64,000 nt of DNA. Source: Rufibacter tibetensis. Lineage in GTDB: Bacteria; Bacteroidota; Bacteroidia; Cytophagales; Hymenobacteraceae. Under the pieces are notes generated by a model that did not search any database, was not told the DNA's origin, and was given only the letters and a program-made list of their open reading frames with translations. The translations under genes were made by a program, and so were the position numbers. The stretch covers positions 1,023,001-1,087,000 of the forward strand of contig NZ_CP012643.1 of assembly GCF_001310085.1 (NCBI RefSeq), written 5' to 3'. Shown piece after piece: positions 48,243 through 58,113 of the stretch (the stretch's first letter is position 1; every line of letters starts with the position of its first letter).

Positions 48243-49493
48243 CTATTCCAGGACGAACACCTTACGGCTGTAGCTACCCTTTGTAGTTTTTAATTCTATG
48301 ATATGAAAGCCTTTTGAGAAACGTATGGTAGGTTCATTCTTGTACACTTCTATGGTTTCTTGCTTATTGCCTATCATGATGTAGGTGGAAATGCTCACTG
48401 GTGTTTCATCAGTTGTAATAGCAAATCCATAAAATGATTGAGAAGATGCTGCTGATTTTGAGGCGATCACCTTTGAATATTCATATTTTCCATCAAAATC
48501 TACCTGTTTAAGGCGGTAGTATTTTGACTTGCTGTAGTCTTTATATGAGTAGTTCTTTACAGTACTGCTGCTTCCAGCTGATTTAACCTGTGCTATTTTG
48601 GTAAAGGTTTTACCATCACCGCTGCGCTCAACATCAAAATAATCAGAGTTGATTTCTGAGGCCGTACTCCATTCAATATGATTGTAATTGCTCTTTGTAG
48701 TGACAATGAATTTGGTGAGCGTGACAGGAAGCGGATTGTTACAGGCTATGAAAGGGGGCGCCATGGGAGTTAATACTTGCCTTGACACACCACTTCCTAT
48801 GTTACTTCCACCTGTGTTATCGAACATCTCTCCGGTAGCAGAACTCGCGTCATAGAAAATCATTTCACCATCATTCGCACCATGCCCTATGCTACCGTTT
48901 CCTATACATTCGGTTCTGCCCGTGAAGTAGAAAGTGCCCTTCTTTCCATTGATGGTACAGCTTATCTTAATACCGGTACCCTCTATTCTGCCGTTATTTA
49001 TGACATGAGCAGAGCCATTGGTGTGAATACCATTGTCTGTGTCAACATCATCAGCATTGAACTTTAAAAACCCGTTATTAGTAAGCAGTGTATTGATCCT
49101 GAATGTGTTGGTATTGACTAACATTGTACACTCATTCCGGATAAAGCCATTGTTGAAATTCACATTATCACCAACATAGAAGGGCGATAGAATAAACATG
49201 CTGTGGTTGGTAAGCTTTGTATTCTGTAAGTTTCCGAAAAACTCAAAGGTCCCAAAGTTAACGATCACATTATCTCTCCCACCTATCCTATCCCTCAATT
49301 TAAGGGTTCCATAGTTTATGATGGTCAGTTCGTTAAAGCCACCAGTGAAATCACAAACAGCTCCTGCTTCCACAATGATAACATCACCATTTGACAGGTT
49401 CAATTCCCCAGTGTGGTTACCAGTGTAGGTGTACGTGGTAGCGAAAGCGATATTCGCTACCAAAATTAGATGTAGAGTAAGTGTTGCTTTCAT
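48243..49493 (-). CDS. Secreted protein with T9SS-type C-terminal region
   Basis: A 416-residue exported protein. The signal peptide is MKATLTLHLILVANIAFA. The middle is a long beta-rich region rich in Asn and Gly without a named family (ELNLSNGDVIIVEAGAVCDFTGGFN, LTNNGFLKFNADD, NGGIHTNGSAHVINN-like repeats). From about 285 the module PLPVTLTKFI, IEWSTASEINSDYFDVERSG, KYYRLKQVDFDGKYEYSKV is the segment that normally precedes a T9SS C-terminal domain in this phylum, and the last about 60 residues (KGFHIIELKTTKGSYSRKVFVLE) resemble such a sorting tail. Composition is more AT-rich than the core genes. Target outside the cell, function unknown. Confidence 0.85.
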   Translation of the reverse strand: MKATLTLHLILVANIAFATTYTYTGNHTGELNLSNGDVIIVEAGAVCDFTGGFNELTIINYGTLKLRDRIGGRDNVIVNFGTFEFFGNLQNTKLTNHSMFILSPFYVGDNVNFNNGFIRNECTMLVNTNTFRINTLLTNNGFLKFNADDVDTDNGIHTNGSAHVINNGRIEGTGIKISCTINGKKGTFYFTGRTECIGNGSIGHGANDGEMIFYDASSATGEMFDNTGGSNIGSGVSRQVLTPMAPPFIACNNPLPVTLTKFIVTTKSNYNHIEWSTASEINSDYFDVERSGDGKTFTKIAQVKSAGSSSTVKNYSYKDYSKSKYYRLKQVDFDGKYEYSKVIASKSAASSQSFYGFAITTDETPVSISTYIMIGNKQETIEVYKNEPTIRFSKGFHIIELKTTKGSYSRKVFVLE

Positions 49494-49634
49494 GATGTAG
49501 GTACATAAATAATATAATTTATTATTGTTTAATTGATATTAATAAGTTAACTACCTCAAAGCCGATAAGCAATAAAAAAGGGATAAACTATAGTCAATTA
49601 CCCACTTTTTACTTACTAATGGGTATAAAAAAGC

Positions 49635-49689
49635 AAGCCAACTAAGTCAAGGTCTTCTGATCTACAGAAGAAATTGACTTAGTTGGCTT
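49635..49689. terminator. Hairpin in the gene-free region
   Basis: AAGCCAACTAAGTCAA (49635-49650) pairs perfectly with 49674-49689, with a small TTCTG/CAGAA stem in the loop. No gene ends at it on the + side; on the minus side it is upstream of the 48243-49493 gene. Confidence 0.6.
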
Positions 49690-50547
49690 TAGCCTTAATT
49701 AAACTCTAATTCTAATTTGTGAGTGAAGAGAAGGGAATGGCCAACAAACAGATTAGTGAGAAACATACTCTTTTATCCGCATGACACCTCTGTTTGTCTT
49801 CGCTAAAGATACCATCAGACTCTCTGCCTAGAACAATTCCCCTGATCCGCAAGACAAGAGCTAAAGAATTGGGAGATCTGTTCAGGAGCTGGTCAATACA
49901 GGTTGACTTATCAGCTCCAGTAAAAAGGTGATACTGCTTCCTGTTTACAGAAGTTTACTTTTGTGAAGAAATCTGTGCAAACACACGTAAGCTCTGAACC
50001 ACAATGCAATCAGGCCGGGTTCTGCTTCTTACACTCAATTAGCAAGTGAGGATACATTCTATATCTTCCCAGCAACTAAGTAAACTGCTTTTTAGTGGTG
50101 AATTCTCTTTAAGCATTTGCTTCTGGCATAGGTGCAAGTGTTGACCATTGGAATCAAAGAATTGACTGTGATGGGGTGATTAAGGAATGCTTTTTACACA
50201 GCACGGTGCGAATCAAAAAAATAGTTCTTCGACCTACTCTACTAACCCCAGCCAATTGTTTGGCACCCAGGAACGTCCTTTTTGCCTGAAATCAATGTTT
50301 GTAACCCAACTGGTACAATCTGATTTTACTAATGGTATTTGCCTTTCATCTTGATGTTTAACATTAAAAGGGTGGTACTTGGGGTTCTTAGTAAATCAAA
50401 CACACCCTAGTAAAACACAATCTAAATCTCAGATAAATACTTAAAACTAAGTATTGTTTGAAGTAAATTACTTATAAATATTTACAGAATAAATTTAATA
50501 ATTTCTACAAATCAAGTAGTGTTTCCTATTATATTTGCTTTGAAGCA

Positions 50548-50594
50548 CTACTTACCTATTACTTAGTTTTACTACTTACCCATTACTTAGTTTT
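50548..50594. repeat. 24-bp tandem repeat, two copies
   Basis: CTACTTACCTATTACTTAGT at 50548 and CTACTTACCCATTACTTAGT at 50572 (each runs to TTTT, one base different) lie side by side. Confidence 0.7.
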
Positions 50595-50913
50595 CTAGCT
50601 CTATTCACATAAAAAAGTCAAGTAGAAGACTTGGCAGCATTATTATTTGCCTTACAAAAGGCGTGGCTCTTCACTTTTTCAGGTGAAAATTTGAGGCCCC
50701 TGCTTCTGTAACAGGAAGCACCTGACATCATTACCATATATTAATCAACACCTTACAAAAACACATAGATAGATTATGTCTACTAAGGATTGCTGCGCCG
50801 TGTACAATCTTATAGACTAAAACAAAACTCAATTTTTAGGTACCACATGCAGAATCATTAAAAATTAAAATCACCATTAATCATTTATACCAAATTCCAC
50901 CTAAACAAATCTT

Positions 50914-53040
50914 ATGAAATTTACTTGTACAAGTATTACTCCCCCACTATCCACAAATCAAAGGCATACTGCTTCTAGAGCTTTTCACTGGTTCTGCGCT
51001 TTGTTAGGCTTTCTCTGGCTATGCCCCACCTCTGCCTTTCTTCAAGCTAAGCCCAAGGCGACCACCAGTTTCCACTCCAACACGTCCGTCGTCTTTACTG
51101 ACGGTCCAAAATACACCCCGATAGATGTGTCAGCTATTGAAGCTTTGATAGGAAAGAAAGTCGTTAGCGTTGCTAAAGGCAATGGTCTACCAGCTGGACC
51201 ACTAAGCTTGGAGAATTCTGAACACACACTTGCCCTCGCATTTGATGGAACTGTCTATTCTTGGGGAAATGGGAGGTATGGCCAGCTGGGTAGTGAAACC
51301 TATTATTCAGCTACCCCTCTTCAAGTGCTAGGCCTTTCCGGGATAAAGGCAATCGCCGCCGGTGGGTACCATTCGCTTGCCATTGGGGCGGACGGCTCTG
51401 TTTATGCCTGGGGCCTAAACGCGTCGGGCCAGATAGAATAAACGAACGTTCGAGTATACAATGTGCCGAAAAAGATAGAAGGGCTCTCCAACATAAAGGC
51501 TATCGCTGGAGGGGGCTTACACTCACTGGCCATGGACGGGGAAGGAAATGTCTTCTCCTGGGGAGAGGGCGGGAACAACCTTGATTTCTTTTATACTTAT
51601 TACAACGGGCGAGGGCAATTAGCCCGTGTCCTTTCCAGTGCAAAAGCAATCGCGGCGGGTAATTACCATTCACTTGCCATTTTAGAGGATGGATCTGTTT
51701 ATGAATGGGGGCATTATATGTCAACTCAAATGCAAGCCCTAAATCCAGGCCGTAAAGTACCATTTTGGTTTCCGCCAAGGGGAAACAAAGTACAAGGCCT
51801 CGGCGGGGTCAAAGCAATCTCTGCTGGCTCCTTCAATTCCCTAGCCTTGGGAATGGATGGCAAAGTATATGGGTGGGGCTATACCACAAAAGAGCATGAG
51901 GCAATAGGAACCATGCCATGGGGTGAGACGACTTCATATAGATACTCTGAGTACTCCTCGTCGTTTGCTGCAGTGCAGTTGGAGATACCGTTTCCCGCCT
52001 CATGCGTTGATCCCGTTGTTTCCTTTACTGCCTCACCAACAGTCTTAGGCTCTGCCACAACTTTTACGGATCTCACGACTAATGCGGCTCCTGATGCAGC
52101 CTATTCATGGGATTTCGATGGAGATGGCATAGCGGACAGCTACTCAAAGGGGAACGCAACCTTTACTTATCCAGCTCCTGGAACATACTCTGCGAGATTG
52201 ACAGTAGGGAATGGAATCTGTGAACAAAGTTTCTCTTTACAAGTGAATGTGCAGGCTCCTCCTATCGCCTCATTCGTAACAGGAGGAGGGAAATTCCCTT
52301 CACCAGCTGGCGCCTACAAACCTGCCCCAGATACTAACCCAGCCATGCCGTATGTATCTCCCGCCGGGGAAGCTACTTTCAACTTGACTTCAAAATATGA
52401 GAAAGGAAACCTGACACCTATTGGAGCCACCCACATCAAATTCAAGCTGGCTAACATGAATTTTGAGAGCACCGCACAGGAGTGGTTGACTGTATCTGGC
52501 TCATTAGCTCAATACCAAGGATCAGGCAAAATTAACGGCACAGGCAACTACGGGTACCTGGTGATGGCCGTTGATGGGGATGGAAAAGGCAATGACAAGG
52601 GAGACCGGCTAAGGGTCAAGATTTGGGACAAGAGAACCGGCTTTATGGTTTACGATAACGAGAGGGAAGGAACTGCTGGAGGTGCCCCCTCCACTGCCAT
52701 AACCCAAGGCTCCATTGTTATACACCAAGCTAACATTAAATCTATAGGGTCTAAAGCAGTAGCGACTTTAGAGCCATCTCTACAGTTGCACCAAAACATA
52801 CCTAACCCTTTCAGCGGCAGCACTCACATAAATTTTGAGGTAAAAGAGAGCGCAGCAGTTTCCCTTAAAGTGTACAACCTCATGGGTCAAGAAGTGGCCA
52901 CCTTATTCAATGGAACAGCCGAAGCAGGCAAATTGTATGAAACAACCTTACAGTCTGGCAACCTGGCCGGAGGAGTGTACTACTACACCCTATCCAATGG
53001 AGGCTGGAAAGTGACCAAACGTATGGTGTTGAACAAATAA
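50914..53040 (+). pseudogene. RCC1-repeat / PKD / T9SS secreted protein interrupted by an in-frame TAA
   Basis: A surface or secreted protein of about 708 codons if read through. Part one (176 codons) has a signal-like start (AFHWFCALLGFLWLCPTSAFLQA) and two RCC1-type repeats (DGTVYSWGNGRYGQLG; DGSVYAWGLNASGQIE). A TAA stands at 51439-51441; the frame then continues without further stops, and part two (from 51463, starting with GTG) carries four more RCC1 repeats (GEGNVFSWGEG, DGSVYEWG, DGKVYGWG), a PKD domain (SFTASPTVLGSATTFTDLT, AAYSWDFDGDGIADSYSKGN) and a C-terminal T9SS sorting domain ending KVYNLMGQEV.. GGVYYYTLSNGGWKVTKRMVL. Either a fresh nonsense mutation or a sequence error. Confidence 0.85.
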
Positions 53041-53062
53041 GGCTTCAATTTTTGAATCATTT

Positions 53063-53094
53063 AACAGGGGCAGCTCTCATGGGCCGCCCCTGTT
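53063..53094 (+). terminator. Terminator after the RCC1-repeat gene
   Basis: AACAGGGGC (53063-53071) pairs with GCCCCTGTT (53086-53094), with an inner GC/GC pair, followed by TCTTTTT. Confidence 0.8.
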
Positions 53095-53192
53095 TCTTTT
53101 TACACTGAGCAATTTTTAGTGGAATACGTTTAAGCTAGATATCCTCTCTGACCAGAGTATACCTTAAAAGCTCTACTGTCTTTTTAGTTTAA

Positions 53193-54347
53193 ATGAATCT
53201 CAACATGCTCTTGTCTGGTTATGCGGCCATCATTACCCTGGCTTGGGTTTGCGCCAGCATTTACTTATTAGTAAACTGCCGCAAAGTGCAATTCCTGAAA
53301 GATATGTCCCCAAATCTTAATATGGTTGAGCCGCGGGTGGCAATAATAGTTGCCGTAAAAGATGAGGAGGCAGAACTTGAGGAAGCATTGATCAGTGTCT
53401 GTCAACTGGATTATAAAAATTTAAGGATCATTGTGGTGAATGACCGCTCAACTGATAGAACTCCAGAAATCCTCCAAAAAATAGCGCAGGAAAACCCGGT
53501 CATCACAGTTATTACCATTGAAGAACTTCCCAAAGGATGGCTAGGCAAAAGCCATGCTCTGTACCAGGGCTACAAAGCATCGGCAGAGGAATGGCTTCTT
53601 TTCACCGATGCAGACGTCATCTTTGGCCGGCAAGCCTTAAAGAAAGCCATGCACTATGTAACCGAACACCAGTTAGATCACCTGGCGGTCTTGCCTGAAA
53701 TAACTTCCCGCTCTGCTCTTTTCAAAGCCATGATGAGTACATTTTCCATGATGCTGGAGTTCAGGCAACGCCCCTGGGACATACGAAACCCTGCTTCCAA
53801 GGCATCCATAGGCATTGGTGCCTTTAACCTGGTCAGGCGTTCTGCTTACGAGAAAGCCGGTACCCATACTGCTTTTTCCCTTCGGCCAGACGATGACCTG
53901 AAACTGGGAGAACGTATAAAAGCAGCAGGTCTCCGGCCAGATGTGCTGTACGGCGAAAAAGAAGTGTCTTTGGAGTGGTATACCAGCCTGAATGAATTCG
54001 TGAACGGGCTCATGAAGAACACCTTTTCCATTTCAAACTACCATTTACCCACCGCCATAGGCATGGCCTTGGCTACCTTCCTGGTTTTTGTACTCCCCAT
54101 GCCTTTTTTGCTGTTATCAGGCGGGTACAACTTCATCCTTGCTTTGGTCATGCTCACTTCCCAGATCTTCCTGATGCTTTTCAAACCCGGAATCCATGGT
54201 AAATGGTGGCACGCCCTCATGATTCCGTTTGCAGGAGCGGTGATCGTTTACATTCTCCTCAAATCGGCTTTTATCACAATAAAACAAGGTGGAATTTATT
54301 GGCGCGACAGCTTTTATCCTTTGGCAGAGTTAAAGAAGCAGCGATAA
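53193..54347 (+). CDS. Membrane-bound glycosyltransferase family 2 protein
   Basis: A 384-residue GT2 enzyme. The N-terminal helix (IITLAWVCASIYLLVNC) is followed by the GT-A domain: VAIIVAVKDEEAELEEALIS, VVNDRSTDRTPEIL with the donor-binding Asp, WLLFTDADVIF as the DxD motif, and LRPDDDLKLGERIKAAG. Two or three membrane helices close the protein (LATFLVFVLPMPFLLLSGGY, ILALVMLTSQIFLMLF, AGAVIVYILLK). This layout matches HpnB/CrtQ-like membrane glycosyltransferases of hopanoid and carotenoid pathways; acceptor unknown. Alone in its transcript. Confidence 0.9.
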   Translation: MNLNMLLSGYAAIITLAWVCASIYLLVNCRKVQFLKDMSPNLNMVEPRVAIIVAVKDEEAELEEALISVCQLDYKNLRIIVVNDRSTDRTPEILQKIAQENPVITVITIEELPKGWLGKSHALYQGYKASAEEWLLFTDADVIFGRQALKKAMHYVTEHQLDHLAVLPEITSRSALFKAMMSTFSMMLEFRQRPWDIRNPASKASIGIGAFNLVRRSAYEKAGTHTAFSLRPDDDLKLGERIKAAGLRPDVLYGEKEVSLEWYTSLNEFVNGLMKNTFSISNYHLPTAIGMALATFLVFVLPMPFLLLSGGYNFILALVMLTSQIFLMLFKPGIHGKWWHALMIPFAGAVIVYILLKSAFITIKQGGIYWRDSFYPLAELKKQR

Positions 54348-54444
54348 GAATGACGCAACCTTTCCAAATGCCTTTGGTTAGGGCACTTGACTTATTTAAG
54401 AGTACAAGCCATTTACCGGGGCTTTTTCGGAAACAAGGTTTATT

Positions 54445-56640
54445 CTACTTCTGGGGCAAAAACAACGTGAATTTAGTGCCCTCTCCTACCCGGCTGTTTA
54501 CTTCTACGTGACCGCCCATGGCATCAAGATGGCTTTTAATCAAGAAGAGCCCCATTCCCCTACCCTCCTGTTCTGTGTGAAACCGTTTGTAAAGTTTAAA
54601 GATGTGGTCTTTCGCTTTGCCCATGTCAAACCCTGAACCGTTGTCTGAAAAGGAAATGACCATACTATTCTCATCGTATTCAAAGCACTTGATACATATC
54701 TCCAAACTTCGCTTCTCTGAGCGGTACTTGATGGCGTTTGAGAGTAAATTGTAGAAAATGCTGTGTAAATAGGCTTTGTTAGCTTTCACACTTCTGTCTT
54801 TCTCAACGTCAATGATCACCTTTGCTCCCGTGGAGGCAATTGGTTCTTTAAAGGATGACAGCGCCTGCTCAAAAACGCTGAGAATGTTTACCTGCTCTAA
54901 CTCAAGGTTGCCTTTGCTATCTCTGATACCAAGAATGGTGTTCACGTCACGCAGAACGGCATCCAATTTGGCTATGCTCTGCCGCAGGAAAGAGAGCGAT
55001 TTATCAAATACTTCTGAGTTTCGCTCCATATGCGTCAGGAGATCCACCAAACCCAAGGCGTTGGCCACTGGTCCTCTGAGGTTATGGGAAATAATGTAGG
55101 AGAATTGCTGTAAATCACTTCTTTGCCGGTATAGGTCGTTGGCCAGCTTTGATAGTTCCAGTTCAGAATGCTTCAGGGCTGTGATGTCTGTTTGCACGAC
55201 CACATACCTGGTTAACTTTCCAGCTTCGTCAAAGGTGGGACTAATTTCCACGCTCACCCATAGGCCTTCCCCCTCTTTTGTGCGGTTCAGGACCTCAAAG
55301 GAAACTGGCTCTCCGCGGAGAAGTCTTCCATCTACGAACGCATAGATAGAGCTGTCTGTTTTAGGATGGTGGAGCAGTTCTGGTGGCCTCATGCCAACTG
55401 CCTCTTCTAAGGTATACCCGTGCAGCCTGGTGAAGCCTTCGTTCACCCATTCAATAATGCCCTTGTTGTCTAAAATCAGTACCCCGTTGTTTGACTTACT
55501 AGCCACCAATGATAGTTTCTCAAGCTCTTTCTGCGCGGACACCTTATCAGTAATGTCATCAAAATAAATGGACAGACCTTCTTCAGACGGATAGGCCTTT
55601 ACCTGAAACCATTTGTCATGACCAGCGAGAAAGGTAGTGAAGCGCATGGTATTACCCGTTTTCATGGCGCGGTGATACTGGGCATACGACTCCCCACCCA
55701 CTTCCTCCGGGAAGATCTCCCAGATACTTACCCCTATGTGCTTACTACTGTCAAAGGGAAGCAGACGCTCTGCTTCGCGGTTAAGGAAGGTGATTCGCCA
55801 GTCTTTATCAATGGTCAGAAAAGCATCAGTGATACTGGCGAGTGTAGTTTTTAGTTGTTGGGCCTGCCTCTGAATGGTTTTAAAGGCATGCACTTTAGAA
55901 GTGATGTCCTTGGCAATAGTTTGGGCACCTATTACCTCATCATTCACACAAACGGGGTACTTGATGGTATCAAACACCCGTTTTTCAAGGTCAAAAACTA
56001 TCTCTACTTCTTTTCTGAGGGTACTGCCTAGAAAAACTTCCTCCAAAGAGAGCATGGCATCGGCAGCCAACTCCGGCGGCAAGAACGAAGCAGCAGTACG
56101 ATTGATCGCCTCTTCATTGGAAACTTCCCAAACCTCACAGAAACTTTTATTTACCTCCGTTATAAGCCCCTCTCTGTTTTCCAGGAAAACAACATCTGGA
56201 TTATTCTCAAAAAGGGCTTTGTACTTTTGCTCACTCTCCTCCATCCTGCGCCGGTGTTCCTCCAGTTCAGTAATGTCCCGGGCCACGCAGTAAAGCGTAC
56301 TGTCCTCCTCTGACCACGCCGCAGACCATAAAATGGGGATTACAGTTCCATTTTTATGAATCAGGCGATTTTCAAAATCTCTTTTCTTTGTACCTCCAAC
56401 GGCCACCTGTACCGCATTGAGCGTCCTTTCCTGGTCTTCCTGGTGAACCAAAGTGGTATAATGGCGTCCTACTATTTCCCAACTTTCATACCCCAACATG
56501 CCTGCACTGGCCTGACTGGCATAGGTATAGAACCCGTCAGCGTTTATGGTGCAGATCATATCCAAAGACAGTTGCGCCAACTTATCCCATTTGATGGCAC
56601 TTCCACCACTCTGCAAAGACGTAACCATGTTATCAGCCAC
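54445..56640 (-). CDS. Cytosolic multi-PAS hybrid-free histidine kinase
   Basis: A 731-residue sensor kinase with four PAS/PAC units in tandem (first around 20-130, second 140-265, third 270-370, fourth 380-500; each shows DITELEEHRRR-type or DITSKV/DITALK PAC ends). The kinase core has the HisKA box with the phospho-acceptor His in FSYIISHNLRGPVAN, and the ATPase N-box NLLSNAIKYR, G1 DNGSGF and G2 GRGMGLFLIK. No membrane segment, signal peptide or receiver domain, so it senses a cytoplasmic cue such as redox, light or a small ligand and passes phosphate to an unknown partner. No response regulator is adjacent. Confidence 0.95.
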   Translation of the reverse strand: MADNMVTSLQSGGSAIKWDKLAQLSLDMICTINADGFYTYASQASAGMLGYESWEIVGRHYTTLVHQEDQERTLNAVQVAVGGTKKRDFENRLIHKNGTVIPILWSAAWSEEDSTLYCVARDITELEEHRRRMEESEQKYKALFENNPDVVFLENREGLITEVNKSFCEVWEVSNEEAINRTAASFLPPELAADAMLSLEEVFLGSTLRKEVEIVFDLEKRVFDTIKYPVCVNDEVIGAQTIAKDITSKVHAFKTIQRQAQQLKTTLASITDAFLTIDKDWRITFLNREAERLLPFDSSKHIGVSIWEIFPEEVGGESYAQYHRAMKTGNTMRFTTFLAGHDKWFQVKAYPSEEGLSIYFDDITDKVSAQKELEKLSLVASKSNNGVLILDNKGIIEWVNEGFTRLHGYTLEEAVGMRPPELLHHPKTDSSIYAFVDGRLLRGEPVSFEVLNRTKEGEGLWVSVEISPTFDEAGKLTRYVVVQTDITALKHSELELSKLANDLYRQRSDLQQFSYIISHNLRGPVANALGLVDLLTHMERNSEVFDKSLSFLRQSIAKLDAVLRDVNTILGIRDSKGNLELEQVNILSVFEQALSSFKEPIASTGAKVIIDVEKDRSVKANKAYLHSIFYNLLSNAIKYRSEKRSLEICIKCFEYDENSMVISFSDNGSGFDMGKAKDHIFKLYKRFHTEQEGRGMGLFLIKSHLDAMGGHVEVNSRVGEGTKFTLFLPQK

Positions 56641-56976
56641 TTTTTCTACTTAAACCCTGAAGATACAATAAACGGTTTTTATTTGATTTATTGAGCTTCA
56701 CAGATATCTAAACACCGATGGCTTTGCACCCGCCTCAAGCACACAAAAGCGTACTGCTTATTTCATAGGGAACAGTCTTTATGTATTAAAAAGGAGTAGT
56801 ATGCTTTATAGCCCCTTTTCATAAAAGAGAGTTGAAAAGGCCCAATTTCAATACAAACCAAAGAGAAGCTCCGCTTTTATACAAGTGAGTTCTTAAAGAC
56901 ATCAGTGGCATTAAAGATAAACTCCCAAACATCATCCTTGAGCATCCAAAATGACAAATACCCACTAACAGAATGT

Positions 56977-57024
56977 AAATGGCCCTTGCTACAGGAAATG
57001 TTTTTCCTGTAGCAAGGGCCATTT
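56977..57024 (-). terminator. Terminator hairpin, 22-bp perfect stem
   Basis: 56977-56998 (AAATGGCCCTTGCTACAGGA and on) pairs exactly with 57003-57024 around a TGTT loop. On the minus strand it follows the stop of the 57117-57554 gene; T-runs end both arms. Confidence 0.85.
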
Positions 57025-57116
57025 ATGGGGCGTATTTGATTTGAGGTACTGGTTATAACACCAGCTATGCTCTATTCTTTTCTCACCAGAGAAGAGGCTG
57101 GCTACTTTAGTAAAGC

Positions 57117-57554
57117 TTATGCCGCATACATGGGCTCCTTTTTACGGACAGCCAACTTTTGCCCAATGGAAAGCAGCCAGCGTTCTGCGGCCAATTGGCT
57201 TTCAAATATTTCCACCTTTACATTCCGTACGTCTAACCGTGAACCGTAATCAGAGGTTAGGTTACTTTTGGGAGGCTTCACCCAAGCAAAGTAGGCGCAG
57301 GATGTTTGGTCCAGGTGCATAAACCCAATAGTGGCTGCCCAGATAGCGGTTGCTTTCCAGTGGGAGGTAACATTTGAGTTATTATTGAGGATCATGTTAC
57401 ATTTTTCCTTTTCCAGCAACCCCAAAAGTTGTTGGCATCCATCCAGCACGTTCTGCTTGGTTACGTCTCCCCACCAGTCTACGTAAAGGATTTTTGTCTC
57501 AGGATCTACTCCAATGGTCACATAAGGCTCAATTAACAAGATTGTTCTACCCAT
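57117..57554 (-). CDS. Hypothetical STAS/SpoIIAA-like protein
   Basis: A 145-residue cytoplasmic protein. The layout of a short strand, TIGVDPETKILYVDWWGDVT, then QNVLDGCQQLLGLLEKEKCNMILNNNSNVT and VEIFESQLAAERWLLS is what SpoIIAA/STAS-type domains look like, with two helices and a central sheet, but the catalytic serine environment is not obvious. It may sense nucleotides or bind a partner kinase; the histidine kinase gene is the next gene on the same strand, 476 bases away with a terminator in between. Function not established. Confidence 0.72.
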   Translation of the reverse strand: MGRTILLIEPYVTIGVDPETKILYVDWWGDVTKQNVLDGCQQLLGLLEKEKCNMILNNNSNVTSHWKATAIWAATIGFMHLDQTSCAYFAWVKPPKSNLTSDYGSRLDVRNVKVEIFESQLAAERWLLSIGQKLAVRKKEPMYAA

Positions 57555-58113
57555 AACAGCGAAAGTTTATAGTGGAGCTTTGTTTTAAGAGGTTTTATGA
57601 AATATAGAATAAATTCTCCTACCTTAAAACAAGGGTAAGAGTTTCTGTTTTTGCCACACTTTTGAAAATTTCCATCAATTTAACATGTTATTTATCAGTT
57701 GCTTTGGTAAAAACAGGCTTTAAACATGCTTTCAGACTTATACCTTTTAAAATACTTTTCACCGGAGGGTGTTTTTATAATCCTACCTCTTTTGCTCAAA
57801 TGACCTCCAGGGGTAAATTTTTCATTTTCCAAAGGCTGTACTTTTGCAGCAGCAGCTCTTCTTAACAATTACATAACATAGCAGTAATATTCAGGCAATA
57901 CCATGGGTCTACTTTTGCAGCAGGAAAAGACAATGACTCTAAGCCTGCTGACTACAGGCTTAAACATCAAGGTTTTTGAAATGGTAAAATGAGGGTGAAA
58001 GCACTATCCTGCTAAAGCTGATTTGACCCATCCCGCGGTTCTTCTATTCTGACCAAATACAGGAATTGTGTTATTTCTTTCATTTTAACCTTTATTTACC
58101 ACCCTTTTTGCTT
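57555..58113. other. Intergenic region upstream of the phosphate-uptake genes
   Basis: No convincing ORF. TACTTTTGCAGCAG occurs twice, at 57839-57852 and 57910-57923; TACTTTTG fits the -7 consensus in both, but no -33 TTG is found at the right distance. The region should hold the promoter of the porin/pst operon and the divergent small gene. No obvious Pho box was recognised. Confidence 0.55.

Larger units (their letters stand above)
49494..50913. other. 1.4-kb AT-rich gene-free region
   Basis: No credible ORF in either strand. It contains the hairpin at 49635-49689, a 24-bp tandem duplication at 50548-50594 and no recognisable RNA. The last part presumably carries the promoter of the RCC1-repeat gene. 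It may be decayed coding DNA; I see no protein remnant I can identify. Confidence 0.6.

Noticed and set aside
50548-50594. CRISPR-like repeat
   Set aside because: Only two adjacent copies with no spacer and no cas genes; it is a simple tandem duplication.
56819-57022. 67-residue minus-strand ORF
   Set aside because: It starts inside the perfect hairpin at 56977-57024 and has no family features; treated as chance.
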